Below, piece by piece: positions 34,463-46,116 of a stretch of 64,000 bases of DNA (positions are counted from its first letter, which is position 1; every line of letters begins with the position of its first letter). Origin of the DNA: UBA6115 sp964346355 (GTDB lineage Bacteria > Bacillota > Clostridia > Christensenellales > Aristaeellaceae); contig CAYFUH010000002.1 of the NCBI GenBank assembly GCA_964346355.1, positions 51,086 through 115,085 on the forward strand. Direction: 5' to 3'. The notes under the pieces were generated by a model. The model was not told the DNA's origin and did no database searches. It saw nothing but the letters and a program-made list of their open reading frames with translations. The position numbers and the translations under genes were made by a program.

Positions 34463-35563
34463 CTATATAGCTTTGACCGTTCCGCCCTTTACTGTCAGCA
34501 CACAGGAAGGGTTGACATTTTGAATGCCGCTTAACTCCGTGCAGGTGAGCAGCGTCTGCATGCGGTCCAGGCGCACCAATAAGCGCGCCTGCCGCCCTTC
34601 GTCCAACTCGCTCATCACGTCATCCAATAGCAGCAGCGGGGTTTCCTTGTGTGCACGGGTTAGGATATCAATCTGTGCCAGCCGCATGGCGAGGGCAGCC
34701 GTTCTGGCTTGCCCCTGGGAAGCAAAGGCGCGCATATCATTGCCGCTGAGCATCAGCTGCAAGTCATCCCGGTGCGGTCCGGGTCCGGTGGACAAACGCC
34801 TTAAATCATCCTCCCGAGAAGCCGCCAGCCGCTTGCGCATATCCGCTTCCGGATCCAGGCTGTCCATTAAAGTGCCCTGGTAGCGCAGAAAGAAGCGCTC
34901 ACTCTTGCGGCCCGCGATAAAGGTATAATGCTCTGTCGCCAGCTCGCTGATGGCGTTTGCCGCGTCACGGCGCTGGATTACAATGGGCGCTGCCGCCTTG
35001 GCCAACTGCTCATCCCAGATGTCCAGCATGCCGGCCTCTGCCCTGCCGCGTGCGATTTCTTTTAATAAGGCATTGCGCTGGCGCAAAATGCCGTTGTAAT
35101 GCTGCAGGGCATAGAAATAGGCGGCCTGGCTCTGGGAGAGCAGCATATCCAGAAAAACGCGCCTGCCTTTGGGCGCGCCCTTGACAAGGTCCAGGTCCTC
35201 CGGGGAGAACATCACGCAGGTCATGTGCCCCATCAATTCGCCCATGCGCGGCACTGTCTTGCCGTTTACAAAGACGATTTTTCGCTCCCCCTGGGCAGAA
35301 AAGAGCCGCACGCCTACCTCATCCTGCACGCTGGTGCGGGCAACACGCGCGTGCACCGCGCAGGTCGTGCTGCCGATGCGGATCATGTCCCGATCGTTGC
35401 TGGTGCGGTGGCTGCGCCCCAGGCAGCACAGGTGAATGGCCTCCAACAGGTTGGTCTTCCCCGCGCCGTTTTCCCCGATTAAAATGGTGATGCCCGGCGG
35501 CGGCATCAAGGTCAGCTGCTCATAGGAGCGGAACTGATGAAGCCGTAATTGCAGCAAACGCAT
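34463..35563 (-). CDS. recF: DNA replication and repair protein RecF
   Basis: An ABC/SMC-like ATPase that loads RecA at single-strand gaps. The 366-residue protein has LRLHQFRSYEQL at the start, Walker A LIGENGAGKTNLLEAI, VMFSPEDLDLVKGAPKGRRVFLDMLLSQ, the signature region STGPGPHRDDLQL, FASQGQARTAALAMRLAQ and Walker B PLLLLDDVMSELDEGRQ. All are typical. RecF is usually in dnaA-dnaN-recF-gyrB; here the upstream partner is rlmH, ending 1 bp away, and beyond that a DnaA-box cluster, with no dnaA or dnaN. This suggests that an origin region has been split. Confidence 0.95.
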   Translation of the reverse strand: MRLLQLRLHQFRSYEQLTLMPPPGITILIGENGAGKTNLLEAIHLCCLGRSHRTSNDRDMIRIGSTTCAVHARVARTSVQDEVGVRLFSAQGERKIVFVNGKTVPRMGELMGHMTCVMFSPEDLDLVKGAPKGRRVFLDMLLSQSQAAYFYALQHYNGILRQRNALLKEIARGRAEAGMLDIWDEQLAKAAAPIVIQRRDAANAISELATEHYTFIAGRKSERFFLRYQGTLMDSLDPEADMRKRLAASREDDLRRLSTGPGPHRDDLQLMLSGNDMRAFASQGQARTAALAMRLAQIDILTRAHKETPLLLLDDVMSELDEGRQARLLVRLDRMQTLLTCTELSGIQNVNPSCVLTVKGGTVKAI

Positions 35564-36037
35564 CTATTTATGATACCTTTCACCGGAAATAATTTTGTAG
35601 GAACGGTATAGCTGCTCCAGCAGCATCACCCTGGCCAATTGGTGCGGGAAGGTCATCCTGGACAGGGACAGCTTGAAATCTGCCCGCTGGATCACCTCAT
35701 CAGACAGCCCCAGGGATCCGCCGATGACAAAGCTGACCGACAGTGACTGGTCATGCCAGTTTTTGACGCGCTGGCTGAGCGCTTCGCTGGTGATCAATTG
35801 CCCCTCAATGCACAAGGCAACCACCACATCCTGCGGTTTAATTCTGTCCAGGATGCGTTTCCCTTCCGCTTCAAGGGCGCGTTTGACCAGTGCGTCTGAT
35901 GCCGTACCCGGGTCCTTCTCGTCCGGCACTTCAACCACGCTGAGCTTACAAAAGCGTGACAGCCTGCGCTCGTATTCCTGTGCCAGTTGGTGGTAGCCCT
36001 CCCGCTGCTTTCCTACCGCGATAATCTGAATCGGCAA
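35564..36037 (-). CDS. rlmH: 23S rRNA (pseudouridine1915-N3)-methyltransferase
   Basis: A SPOUT-class methyltransferase that modifies pseudouridine 1915 in 23S rRNA on 70S ribosomes. The 157-residue protein has PIQIIAVGKQREGYHQLAQEYERRL at the start, VVEVPDEKDP, VVALCIEGQLITSEAL, SVSFVIGGSLGLSDEV and LSLSRMTFPHQLARVMLLEQLYRSYKIISGERYHK, which holds the SAM-binding knot and the conserved C-terminus. The start is a TTG at 36037 with GGAG 6 bp upstream; the longer frame to 36088 lies in non-coding sequence and adds residues the family lacks. In many Firmicutes rlmH lies near the replication origin. Confidence 0.93.
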   Translation of the reverse strand: MPIQIIAVGKQREGYHQLAQEYERRLSRFCKLSVVEVPDEKDPGTASDALVKRALEAEGKRILDRIKPQDVVVALCIEGQLITSEALSQRVKNWHDQSLSVSFVIGGSLGLSDEVIQRADFKLSLSRMTFPHQLARVMLLEQLYRSYKIISGERYHK

Positions 36038-36095
36038 ATTTCTTCTCCGTGCTGTTTTGTCAAATAAATTCAAGCACAAGGCGTGCAACCACTTA

Positions 36096-36104
36096 ATTAT
36101 ACCA
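36096..36104 (-). promoter_or_regulatory. Extended -10 promoter of rlmH-recF
   Basis: Minus-strand TGGTATAAT (36104-36096) combines a perfect TATAAT with an upstream TG element; no good -35 box is visible (best ATTGTT at 16 bp). Leader about 50 nt to the TTG of rlmH. Confidence 0.6.
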
Positions 36105-36157
36105 TAGCCACTAAAAAAACAATCCCAAACACTTTGCTTATAGGAATAACCCCAAAA

Positions 36158-36461
36158 CTATCCACACCTGCAGCGCTGCATAATTCCTAAGTATACTGCA
36201 TAAGTAGCAAGATATTCAAAGGTTTGTAAAAGAAATGGTCGCAGTTCGTTCACATTTTTCGGGATCTGCCTGTATAATTGAAAACCGGCGCGAACGCGCT
36301 CAAACACCTGTTCTGTCCACATTGTCCACAGGGTTATCCACAAAAAACCGCCTTTTTGGCACGGTTTATCAAACAGACCAGCCTTTTTCAAAAAAATCAA
36401 GCCCTATTTTTCAAAGTTATCCACAGGATGACTTCCGCCTTTATCCCAGTCTCTATCCACA
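36158..36461 (+). other. DnaA-box cluster, candidate replication origin
   Basis: The 36038-36645 stretch has no credible gene. Within it, six 9-mers of DnaA-box type face the same way: CTATCCACA 36158, CTGTCCACA 36313, TTGTCCACA 36322, perfect TTATCCACA 36334 and 36417, and CTATCCACA 36453. Spacings of 9, 12, 83 and 36 bp and AT-rich segments next to them (36380-36420 and 36490-36530) resemble bacterial oriC with an unwinding region. It lies between rlmH-recF and an ABC ATPase gene; dnaA and dnaN are not adjacent. Alternatives are a DnaA-titration site or a DnaA-regulated promoter region. Confidence 0.65.
36249..36278 (+). promoter_or_regulatory. Orphan promoter reading into the DnaA-box cluster
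   Basis: TTCACA (36249-36254), an 18-bp spacer and TATAAT (36273-36278). The transcript would cross four DnaA boxes, and no plus-strand gene follows before 37972. It looks like a dnaA promoter without its gene. Any product would be a short non-coding RNA or antisense to the ABC ATPase gene. Confidence 0.5.
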
Positions 36462-36601
36462 TGAAAACCATACAAATCAGAAAGCTGCTTTGCATTCTTT
36501 TTACATTTCATAATACTTATGTAAAGATTTGGAGACCTCAATGTATCATCTTCATCATGCTGGCAAACGAATCAGATTTGCCAGGATTTATTTTCATGCA
36601 C

Positions 36602-36625
36602 AAAAAAGCCGCCCGGTTGGGCGGC
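36602..36625 (-). terminator. Terminator of the ABC ATPase gene
   Basis: On the minus strand GCCGCCC pairs with GGGCGGC across AACC (36625-36608), followed by six T residues. It lies 21 bp after the stop codon of the ABC ATPase gene. Confidence 0.9.
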
Positions 36626-36645
36626 GGGGATAAGACAGGCGGAAA

Positions 36646-37767
<1,122 letters not shown>

Positions 37768-37786
37768 GGTACTCCTCCTTTTTCCA

Positions 37787-37804
37787 ATATCAGTCGCCTG
37801 ATAT
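37787..37804 (-). repeat. Inverted repeat in the ABC ATPase leader
   Basis: ATATCAG and CTGATAT are exact reverse complements around TCGC, 20 bp before the start codon and between the likely -10 box (TATAAT on the minus strand near 37820) and the ribosome site. Possible operator or leader stem; no function proven. Confidence 0.5.
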
Positions 37805-37906
37805 CTTGTCACCTGAATTATACAATCATGTATCAACCTTGACCACTGGCTAAACTTACAAATCTTCCGCGCGTCCTTTGTGCAATCCATGAAATGGGGT
37901 TGTTTT

Positions 37907-37935
37907 TTGACCCTGCACCCCCAAAATAGTATACT
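37907..37935 (+). promoter_or_regulatory. Promoter of the sirtuin gene
   Basis: TTGACC (37907-37912), a 17-bp spacer and TATACT (37930-37935), 37 bp before the ATG at 37972. Confidence 0.8.
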
Positions 37936-37971
37936 TATAACAGTAATAATATGGATTTTGGAGGATGTATC

Positions 37972-38706
37972 ATGACAGATATTCAAAAACTGGCGCACAT
38001 GATAAACGAAGCGTCCTACATTGTATTCTTCGGCGGCGCGGGCGTGTCCACCGAGAGCGGCATCCCGGACTTCCGCAGCGCGGATGGCCTGTACCATCAA
38101 AAACAGGTGATTCCGCCGGAGACGATTTTAAGCCATTCTTTTTTCATGAAAGAACCCGCGCTGTTTTATCAGTTTTATAAGGAAAACCTGCTGGCGCCCA
38201 AAGCCCAGCCCAACGGGGCGCATGTGGCACTTGCGCAGCTGGAAAAGGAAGGCAGGCTGCGCTGTGTCGTGACACAAAACATTGACAACCTGCACCAGTT
38301 GGCTGGTTCTGATGTTGTGTGCGAACTTCACGGTTCCACCCACCGCAACTACTGCATGCGCTGCGGCAAAACCTATCAGGGCATTGATTTTATTCTAGCG
38401 TCAAAAGAGGAGCCGAAATGCGCCTGCGGCGGCATGATCCGCCCGGACGTGGTGCTGTATGAGGAAGGCTTGGATCCGCAGGTGACGCAGACTGCGGTCA
38501 ATCATATCCAGGCTTCTGACCTGCTGATCATCGGCGGCACCTCGCTCTCCGTCTACCCAGCCGCCTACTACGCGCAGCTGTCACGCGGCAAACTGGTCAT
38601 CATCAACCGTGACCCGACACAGCTGGATCAGGCAGCCGATTTGGTGATCCGGGAGCCCATTGGCAAGACGCTGGCGCAGGTGATGAAAGCGCGCAAGACC
38701 GCCTAA
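37972..38706 (+). CDS. cobB: NAD-dependent protein deacylase (sirtuin)
   Basis: Removes acyl groups from protein lysines using NAD+, releasing nicotinamide and O-acyl-ADP-ribose. The 244-residue protein has the NAD motif [30 protein letters not shown], the catalytic His120 in CELHGSTH, zinc cysteines Cys128, Cys131, Cys150, Cys152 (CMRCGK, CACGG), [12 protein letters not shown], and [13 protein letters not shown]. These fit class U/III bacterial sirtuins; preferred acyl group unknown. GGAGGATGTATC precedes the chosen ATG. It ends in a 4-bp overlap with the convergent barstar gene. Confidence 0.93.
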   Translation: MTDIQKLAHMINEASYIVFFGGAGVSTESGIPDFRSADGLYHQKQVIPPETILSHSFFMKEPALFYQFYKENLLAPKAQPNGAHVALAQLEKEGRLRCVVTQNIDNLHQLAGSDVVCELHGSTHRNYCMRCGKTYQGIDFILASKEEPKCACGGMIRPDVVLYEEGLDPQVTQTAVNHIQASDLLIIGGTSLSVYPAAYYAQLSRGKLVIINRDPTQLDQAADLVIREPIGKTLAQVMKARKTA

Positions 38707-38975
38707 TTGGCGCTTGTTTTCAGGACAAAATCCGCCCGGCTGTCCGCCTGATCCCGCAGAACCTGCAGGATGCCGGCGCCATAGGAGCCCAGGGCATTGA
38801 GCGCCGCATTGACATAGGAAAACTGGATGATGACATCGCGCATCTCCCCCAGGCTGTCACTGAAGGCGTCCAGGTTGTTGCCAAAATATTCTGGTAAACC
38901 AAGCGCGTCTTTCATATGTCCCCAGGCCGCCTGCCTGGTATCCATCTTCCTGCCGTCCAGTTTGATGATGCGCAT
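38703..38975 (-). CDS. Barstar family ribonuclease inhibitor
   Basis: A 90-residue cytoplasmic inhibitor of barnase-like RNases. The match to barstar runs through the whole length: MRIIKLDGRKMDTRQAAWGH, LGLPEYFGNNLDAFSDSLGE (barstar LPEYYGENLDALWDAL) and GILQVLRDQADSRADFVL. The acidic Asp of NNLDAF corresponds to barstar Asp35/Asp39-type contacts that fill the RNase active site. Its start lies 1 bp after the stop of the RNase gene, so the immunity protein is made from the same mRNA. GAGAGGAATAAG precedes the ATG; longer frames were rejected because they cross the RNase gene. Confidence 0.9.
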   Translation of the reverse strand: MRIIKLDGRKMDTRQAAWGHMKDALGLPEYFGNNLDAFSDSLGEMRDVIIQFSYVNAALNALGSYGAGILQVLRDQADSRADFVLKTSAN

Positions 38976-38976
38976 C

Positions 38977-39495
38977 TTATTCCTCTCCATATAGTAATGT
39001 GAAGCTCTCATAGTGGTCAAAGGTATAATAGACCAAGCCGTCATTGGAATACACAATCCGTTTGGCGCCGCGGGAGGCTTTGTTTTGCGCGTCGATATCG
39101 CATTCATAATATACTCTGCCCGGTTTTTTTGGCAGCAGCCCTTCATAATTTCCAAAGCGGTCCCCGCCAATGGAGTGATCCTTGATATAGGGACGCAGGT
39201 CACCCCCGCTCCACCCCAGCGCCCTGGCCTCCTGCTTGGTGATATAGTTCTTGGGCAGTTTCTGATAGGTGTGCAGGTAAAGTGCTACATCCTCCGCTGT
39301 GTAGTAAACACCGTCCTCATCAAGAACAGACGCTGCAGGCTGCTGTGTAATGTTTATGTCTGCTGGCTGCGCGGTTTCCGCGGAAGCCGCGGTCTGTGCC
39401 GGCGCATCCGGCACGGGCACGCTGCCATTTTGCCAATTGATGATGAGCAGCGCTGCGATTAGCAAAACCAATGCGATAGGCAGGATTCGTTTCAT
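38977..39495 (-). CDS. Secreted barnase-like ribonuclease
   Basis: An extracellular guanyl-specific RNase, 172 residues from the chosen start. A membrane-targeting segment (MKRILPIALVLLIAALLII) is followed by an Ala/Pro/Gln-rich linker to about residue 60 and then a barnase domain: DVALYLHTYQKLPKNYITKQ, EARALGWSGG, HSIGGDRFGNYEGLLPKKPGR, YYECDI with the general base Glu (barnase Glu73), SRGAKRIVYSND with both arginines (Arg83, Arg87) and DHYESFTLLY with the general acid His102. All four catalytic residues are kept. The start could instead be 39513 (ATG). Barstar follows at once and protects the cell. Confidence 0.88.
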   Translation of the reverse strand: MKRILPIALVLLIAALLIINWQNGSVPVPDAPAQTAASAETAQPADINITQQPAASVLDEDGVYYTAEDVALYLHTYQKLPKNYITKQEARALGWSGGDLRPYIKDHSIGGDRFGNYEGLLPKKPGRVYYECDIDAQNKASRGAKRIVYSNDGLVYYTFDHYESFTLLYGEE

Positions 39496-39581
39496 GTTCA
39501 AAGCAGGTACCATCCTTTTATTCCATACATTCTGTGGTAGAATAAAGCATCCCACAGTTTAGGTCATCCCGGAGGGTCGTT

Positions 39582-40427
39582 GTGATCAAGAAAATCGCGG
39601 CAGGCATCTTCCCCCGCCTGCTGAAAAATGTCCCCAAGGACAAGAAATGGCTGTATCCCTTTTATCTGGCGGGGCAGCTGCAGGTAAGCGAGGAATCCTA
39701 TGAATCCGCACACTTGCCCGCGGCTTTTGACAACCTGGCCATTGCCTTCCTGTCAGACATCCATTACGGCCCCTTTTTAAAAAAGGAGGAAGCGCTATCT
39801 GTTGTCCAAAAGGTGGTGAACCTGGATACGGACCTGATCATCCTAGGCGGTGATTATGGGGATATCCCCACCAACTCACTGGCATTTTTTAACCTGATCC
39901 CGGCCTTCCCAGCGGACAAAACCGTGCTGGCGGTGCTGGGCAACCACGACATCGGCGCGAAGCATCAAATCATTGTGCCGGATATCTTGGACGCGATGAG
40001 GGCGAAGAACATCATCCCCCTCGTCAATGAAACCCACCTCATCACCCGGGAAGGCAAGCGGCTGGCTGTGTGCGGGCCGGATGACAAGCGCTGCGGCAGG
40101 CCGGATTTTGAGCCACTCGTCGCACAATCACAGGACGCGGACTTTGTTCTTTTTATCCCGCACTCGCCCGATTTGATTCCCGATGCCTATGAGGCGGGTT
40201 TTGCCTTCCATCTGGCCTTGTGCGGGCATACCCACGGCGGGCAATTGGTATTCTTTGGCCGCTCCCTGCACTCCTCCAGCATCTATAAGGACAGGTACCG
40301 CTCCGGCTGGTATCAGGAAAACGGTGTGGACATCCGGGTCAGCAACGGGGTGGGCACCTCTATTTTGCCCATGCGCATCGGTCCAATGCCGGAGATTCAC
40401 CGCATCGTATTACGCGCCAAAGTCTAA
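39582..40427 (+). CDS. Metallophosphoesterase
   Basis: A 281-residue calcineurin-like phosphoesterase. The dinuclear metal motif is complete: FLSDIHYG, ILGGDYGD (GD motif), VLGNHDIG, and ALCGHTHGGQ (GHTH motif). An N-terminal 40 residues with a hydrophobic patch (PFYLAGQLQV) may touch the membrane, as in YkuE/UDP-2,3-diacylglucosamine hydrolase-like enzymes. Substrate unknown; phosphodiesterase of lipid or nucleotide type is possible. The start is GTG at 39582 with GGAGGG 5 bp upstream. It overlaps the end of tsaD by 18 bp in a tail-to-tail arrangement. Confidence 0.9.
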   Translation: MIKKIAAGIFPRLLKNVPKDKKWLYPFYLAGQLQVSEESYESAHLPAAFDNLAIAFLSDIHYGPFLKKEEALSVVQKVVNLDTDLIILGGDYGDIPTNSLAFFNLIPAFPADKTVLAVLGNHDIGAKHQIIVPDILDAMRAKNIIPLVNETHLITREGKRLAVCGPDDKRCGRPDFEPLVAQSQDADFVLFIPHSPDLIPDAYEAGFAFHLALCGHTHGGQLVFFGRSLHSSSIYKDRYRSGWYQENGVDIRVSNGVGTSILPMRIGPMPEIHRIVLRAKV

Positions 40428-41438
40428 GGATAAACTGGGGTTCGCGTTCAAGTTCCACTCCGCGAACTCCCCTTTTTTGTATTGCTCATAGGCGGCAGCC
40501 CCGATCATCGCCGCGTTATCCCCGCACAAAAACAAGGGCGGCATATACAGCGTGATGCCGTTTTCTTCACACAGCTCGCTCAACCTCTGCCGCAGCAGGT
40601 TGTTGGCGGAGACACCACCCGCCAGAGCCAGCCTTGTCCAGCCCTTGTCCTGGCAGGCTTTGATGGTTTTGTTGCACAGATGATGGACAACGGTGTGCCG
40701 AAATACGGCAGCCAGATCCGCCTTGTTGTAGGCTTCCTTGCGCTGATCCATGCCATGCGCCAGGTTGATAAAGCCGGTCTTTAAGCCAGAGAAGCTGAAG
40801 TCATAGGCGCCCGTTACCCTGGGCTCCGTCAAATGATAGGCCAGCGGGTTGCCCTCCTGCGCCAGCTTATCCAAATTGGGGCCGCCAGGATAGGGCAAGC
40901 CCAGAACGCGGGCCGCTTTGTCAAAGGCTTCACCCGCCGCGTCATCCTGCGTGCAGCCCAGCAAGTTCAGACCCTGGTCTGTTACTTCAATCAGGTGGCT
41001 GTGGCCGCCGGAGACCACCAGGCACAAAAAGGGCGGCTGAAGGTCTGGATAGGCCAGATAATTGGCTGCGATATGTCCCGCGATATGGTTGACAGCAATC
41101 AGGGGTTTTTTCAGCGCGAAGGCCAGCCCCTTGGCGTAGCTGACCCCCACCAACAAAGCGCCAACCAGACCAGGCCCCTGTGTCACCGCGACAGCGTCCA
41201 GATCCTGAAAATGAAGCCCGGCCTCTGCCATCGCCTGCTGCACCACCAGGTCCACCTTCTCAATGTGCGACCGGCTGGCGATCTCCGGCACCACACCGCC
41301 ATAGGGCACATGCAGCTGGATTTGGGAATACACCACGTTGGACAGGATGCTCCGGGCGTTTTTGATGACGCTTGCGGCGGTCTCATCGCAGGAGCTTTCA
41401 ATCGCGAGGATGAGCTTGTCTTGCTCATTGACATTCAT
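40410..41438 (-). CDS. tsaD: tRNA N6-threonylcarbamoyladenosine synthesis protein TsaD
   Basis: Transfers the threonylcarbamoyl group to A37 of ANN-reading tRNAs, working with TsaB and TsaE. The 342-residue ASKHA protein has LAIESSCDETAASVI, VVPEIASRSHIEKV, VTQGPGLVGALLVG, the metal-binding VNHIAGHIAANYL, LVVSGGHSHLI and LALAGGVSANNLLRQ, ending with CGDNAAMIGAAAY. All catalytic positions are present. It overlaps the upstream DUF1461 gene by 4 bp and is the last gene of the secA-prfB-DUF1461-tsaD operon. tsaB and tsaE are not in the window. Confidence 0.95.
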   Translation of the reverse strand: MNVNEQDKLILAIESSCDETAASVIKNARSILSNVVYSQIQLHVPYGGVVPEIASRSHIEKVDLVVQQAMAEAGLHFQDLDAVAVTQGPGLVGALLVGVSYAKGLAFALKKPLIAVNHIAGHIAANYLAYPDLQPPFLCLVVSGGHSHLIEVTDQGLNLLGCTQDDAAGEAFDKAARVLGLPYPGGPNLDKLAQEGNPLAYHLTEPRVTGAYDFSFSGLKTGFINLAHGMDQRKEAYNKADLAAVFRHTVVHHLCNKTIKACQDKGWTRLALAGGVSANNLLRQRLSELCEENGITLYMPPLFLCGDNAAMIGAAAYEQYKKGEFAEWNLNANPSLSLDFGA

Positions 41439-42166
41439 GACAGCGCCTTCCTTTCGCGGATGATTAAACTGACAACATGCAAAGCCAGGAGCGCGCCCAA
41501 AAGCACCATTCCAATCCGCAGCCCAGCATCCTTGGCATAGGCGATAAAAAACGGTTCCGGCATCAGCATCAGCAGCAGGTCTGTCTGCGGGTTTAACAAC
41601 CACAGGTCATTGGTGAACAGCAACTGGTGCATCCTATAAAACGCCTGATGAAAATTGATGCTTGCCAGGATAACAACAATCAATAGCACAAGCAGACTGA
41701 TGAATCCACCCCTGATGGCGTTCCTGATAAACCGCAGCAAAGCTTGCCGCGGTTTCCAACTTGAAGAAGCAGCTGACAAAAAGGCGCTGATGATCAGAAG
41801 AACAATGCCACCATAAAAAACACTACGCGAAAGGCGGAACAAACCGCGCACATCCGCCAGATGTGTCAGTTCCTCCTCGGAAAAGGCAGGGCTTTTAACC
41901 CCGTTTTTTTCCACAAACCTTTGCGCGGTTTCCGCTTTGCCAAACAAGTAGTCTGACAATCCTTCTGCTAATTGTGCATAGGCGCCTGGTGCAAGGCCCA
42001 TTGGCTCTGTTTGCGCGTGCTGTTCAAACAAACCAGCGACATACTGGCTGTCGCTGGCTGGGCGAATGACTGCCATGGGCAGCATCATCAGGATGCCAAT
42101 GGCAATCAGCGCGATGGGGATGACCTGCCAAAATGGGGCTGGCCTGGTGTTCTTTGCCTGTGACAT
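41435..42166 (-). CDS. DUF1461 / TIGR01906 family membrane protein
   Basis: A 243-residue integral membrane protein with about four hydrophobic segments (about 13-35, 118-138, 152-175 and 210-235) and two extracellular loops. The family signatures FSEEELTHLADVRGLFRLSRSVF and INFHQAFYRMHQLLFTNDLW followed by LLNPQTDLLLMLMPEPFF are present. No biochemical role is known. Its place between prfB (5 bp upstream) and tsaD (4 bp overlap) indicates one message with secA. Confidence 0.85.
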   Translation of the reverse strand: MSQAKNTRPAPFWQVIPIALIAIGILMMLPMAVIRPASDSQYVAGLFEQHAQTEPMGLAPGAYAQLAEGLSDYLFGKAETAQRFVEKNGVKSPAFSEEELTHLADVRGLFRLSRSVFYGGIVLLIISAFLSAASSSWKPRQALLRFIRNAIRGGFISLLVLLIVVILASINFHQAFYRMHQLLFTNDLWLLNPQTDLLLMLMPEPFFIAYAKDAGLRIGMVLLGALLALHVVSLIIRERKALS

Positions 42167-42171
42167 AATCC

Positions 42172-43275
42172 TTATTGCATCTTTAAATAGGCGGTGATGA
42201 AGCTGCCGATGTTGCCGTCCATCACATCATCAATATTGCCGGATTCAAAGCCTGTGCGGTGGTCCTTCACCATGGTGTAGGGCTGGAAGACGTAGGATCG
42301 GATCTGGCTGCCCCATTCGATCTTCTTCATCTCCCCCTTGATGTCGGCCATCTTTTCCTCATTCTCGCGCTCGCGCAATTCCAGCAGCCGCGCGCGCAGC
42401 ATCTTCATGCACATTTCGCGGTTTTGGATCTGGGAACGCTCGTTTTGACAGGACACCACAATGCCGCTGGGGATATGTGTCATACGCACGGCGGAGTCGG
42501 TCTTGTTGACGTGCTGGCCGCCAGCGCCGGTGGAGCGGTAGGTATCAACACGCACTTCCTCCATGTTGATCTCAATCTCCCCGTCGTCCTCCAGCATGGG
42601 CGCCACATCCAGGGATGAGAAAGAGGTATGCCGCCTGGCGTTTGAGTCAAAGGGGCTGATGCGCACCAGGCGGTGCACGCCTTTTTCGCTGCGCAAATAG
42701 CCATAGGCGTTGTCGCCCTCTACCTCAAGCGTGACGGATTTGACGCCCGCTTCATCGCCTTCCAGGATATCAATCAGTGTGGTTTTAAAGCCCATGTTCT
42801 CGCAGTAGCGGGAGTACATGCGGTAGAGCATCCCCGTCCAGTCCTGGGCTTCCGTGCCGCCCGCGCCTGCGTGCAGGGACAGGATGGCGTTGTTTTGGTC
42901 ATAGTCCCCGCGCATCAGCGTCTCCAGCGCCAGGGCGTCCACCTTCTCCTGCAAGTCACGGGCGTCGGTATCCACTTCAGCCACGATGCCCGCGTCCTCT
43001 TCCTCCAGCGCCATATGAAGCATCAGGGAAAGATCCTCCCGGGCGTTTTCCAGGGATTCATACTGCTCAATTTTGTTTTCCAGCCGGGCGATGCGCTTGT
43101 TGACCACCGTGGAGCGCTCCAGGTCGTCCCAGAAGCCGGGTGAAGCCATCTCCTCTTTGAGTTCGGTCAATTCCCGCTGCATCTGCTCAATGCGAAGGCC
43201 GCTGCGGATTTCCTTCAGCGATTCCTGCATGCTGTCCAGATTTTGTTGTATTTGATCCGCGCCGATTATCATCAT
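42172..43275 (-). CDS. prfB: Peptide chain release factor 2, without programmed frameshift
   Basis: Recognises UGA and UAA and releases the peptide. The 367-residue protein has the stop-codon reading motif SPF in VRISPFDSNARRHTSF, the peptidyl-tRNA hydrolysis motif GGQ in RSTGAGGQHVNKTDSAVR, and the RF2-type N-terminal helices. In most bacteria the gene has an in-frame UGA near codon 26 bypassed by a +1 frameshift at CTT-TGA. Here the same place reads CTT CGC, with the frame open throughout, so synthesis is not autoregulated. The start lies among TTG/ATG/ATG codons; 43275 has AAAGGA 5 bp upstream. It lies 9 bp after secA. Confidence 0.95.
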   Translation of the reverse strand: MMIIGADQIQQNLDSMQESLKEIRSGLRIEQMQRELTELKEEMASPGFWDDLERSTVVNKRIARLENKIEQYESLENAREDLSLMLHMALEEEDAGIVAEVDTDARDLQEKVDALALETLMRGDYDQNNAILSLHAGAGGTEAQDWTGMLYRMYSRYCENMGFKTTLIDILEGDEAGVKSVTLEVEGDNAYGYLRSEKGVHRLVRISPFDSNARRHTSFSSLDVAPMLEDDGEIEINMEEVRVDTYRSTGAGGQHVNKTDSAVRMTHIPSGIVVSCQNERSQIQNREMCMKMLRARLLELRERENEEKMADIKGEMKKIEWGSQIRSYVFQPYTMVKDHRTGFESGNIDDVMDGNIGSFITAYLKMQ

Positions 43276-43284
43276 CAATATCCT

Positions 43285-45993
<2,709 letters not shown>

Positions 45994-46024
45994 GCACGTC
46001 TCCTTCGGTTCAAAAACCGTAACA

Positions 46025-46054
46025 ATTATACCACGTCACAAGAGGCAGGGGCAA
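46025..46054 (-). promoter_or_regulatory. Promoter of the secA-prfB-tsaD operon
   Basis: Minus-strand TTGCCC (46054-46049), an 18-bp spacer and TATAAT (46030-46025), 31 bp before the secA start. Confidence 0.72.
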
Positions 46055-46116
46055 GAAAGGCACAGTTGCCCCCATCCTTTTGCCCCATTTTTAACAGATC
46101 ATTCACGCGATGCACA

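Noticed and set aside
36158..36400. Minus-strand open frame of 80 codons
   Set aside because: Overlaps DnaA boxes and the orphan promoter, no ribosome site and no family resemblance.
37768..38100. Longer N-terminus of the ABC ATPase
   Set aside because: The extra part crosses the divergent promoter of the sirtuin gene; ATG 37767 has a perfect ribosome site.
42172..43275. Programmed frameshift in prfB
   Set aside because: The frame is uninterrupted and the CTT codon is followed by CGC and not TGA.
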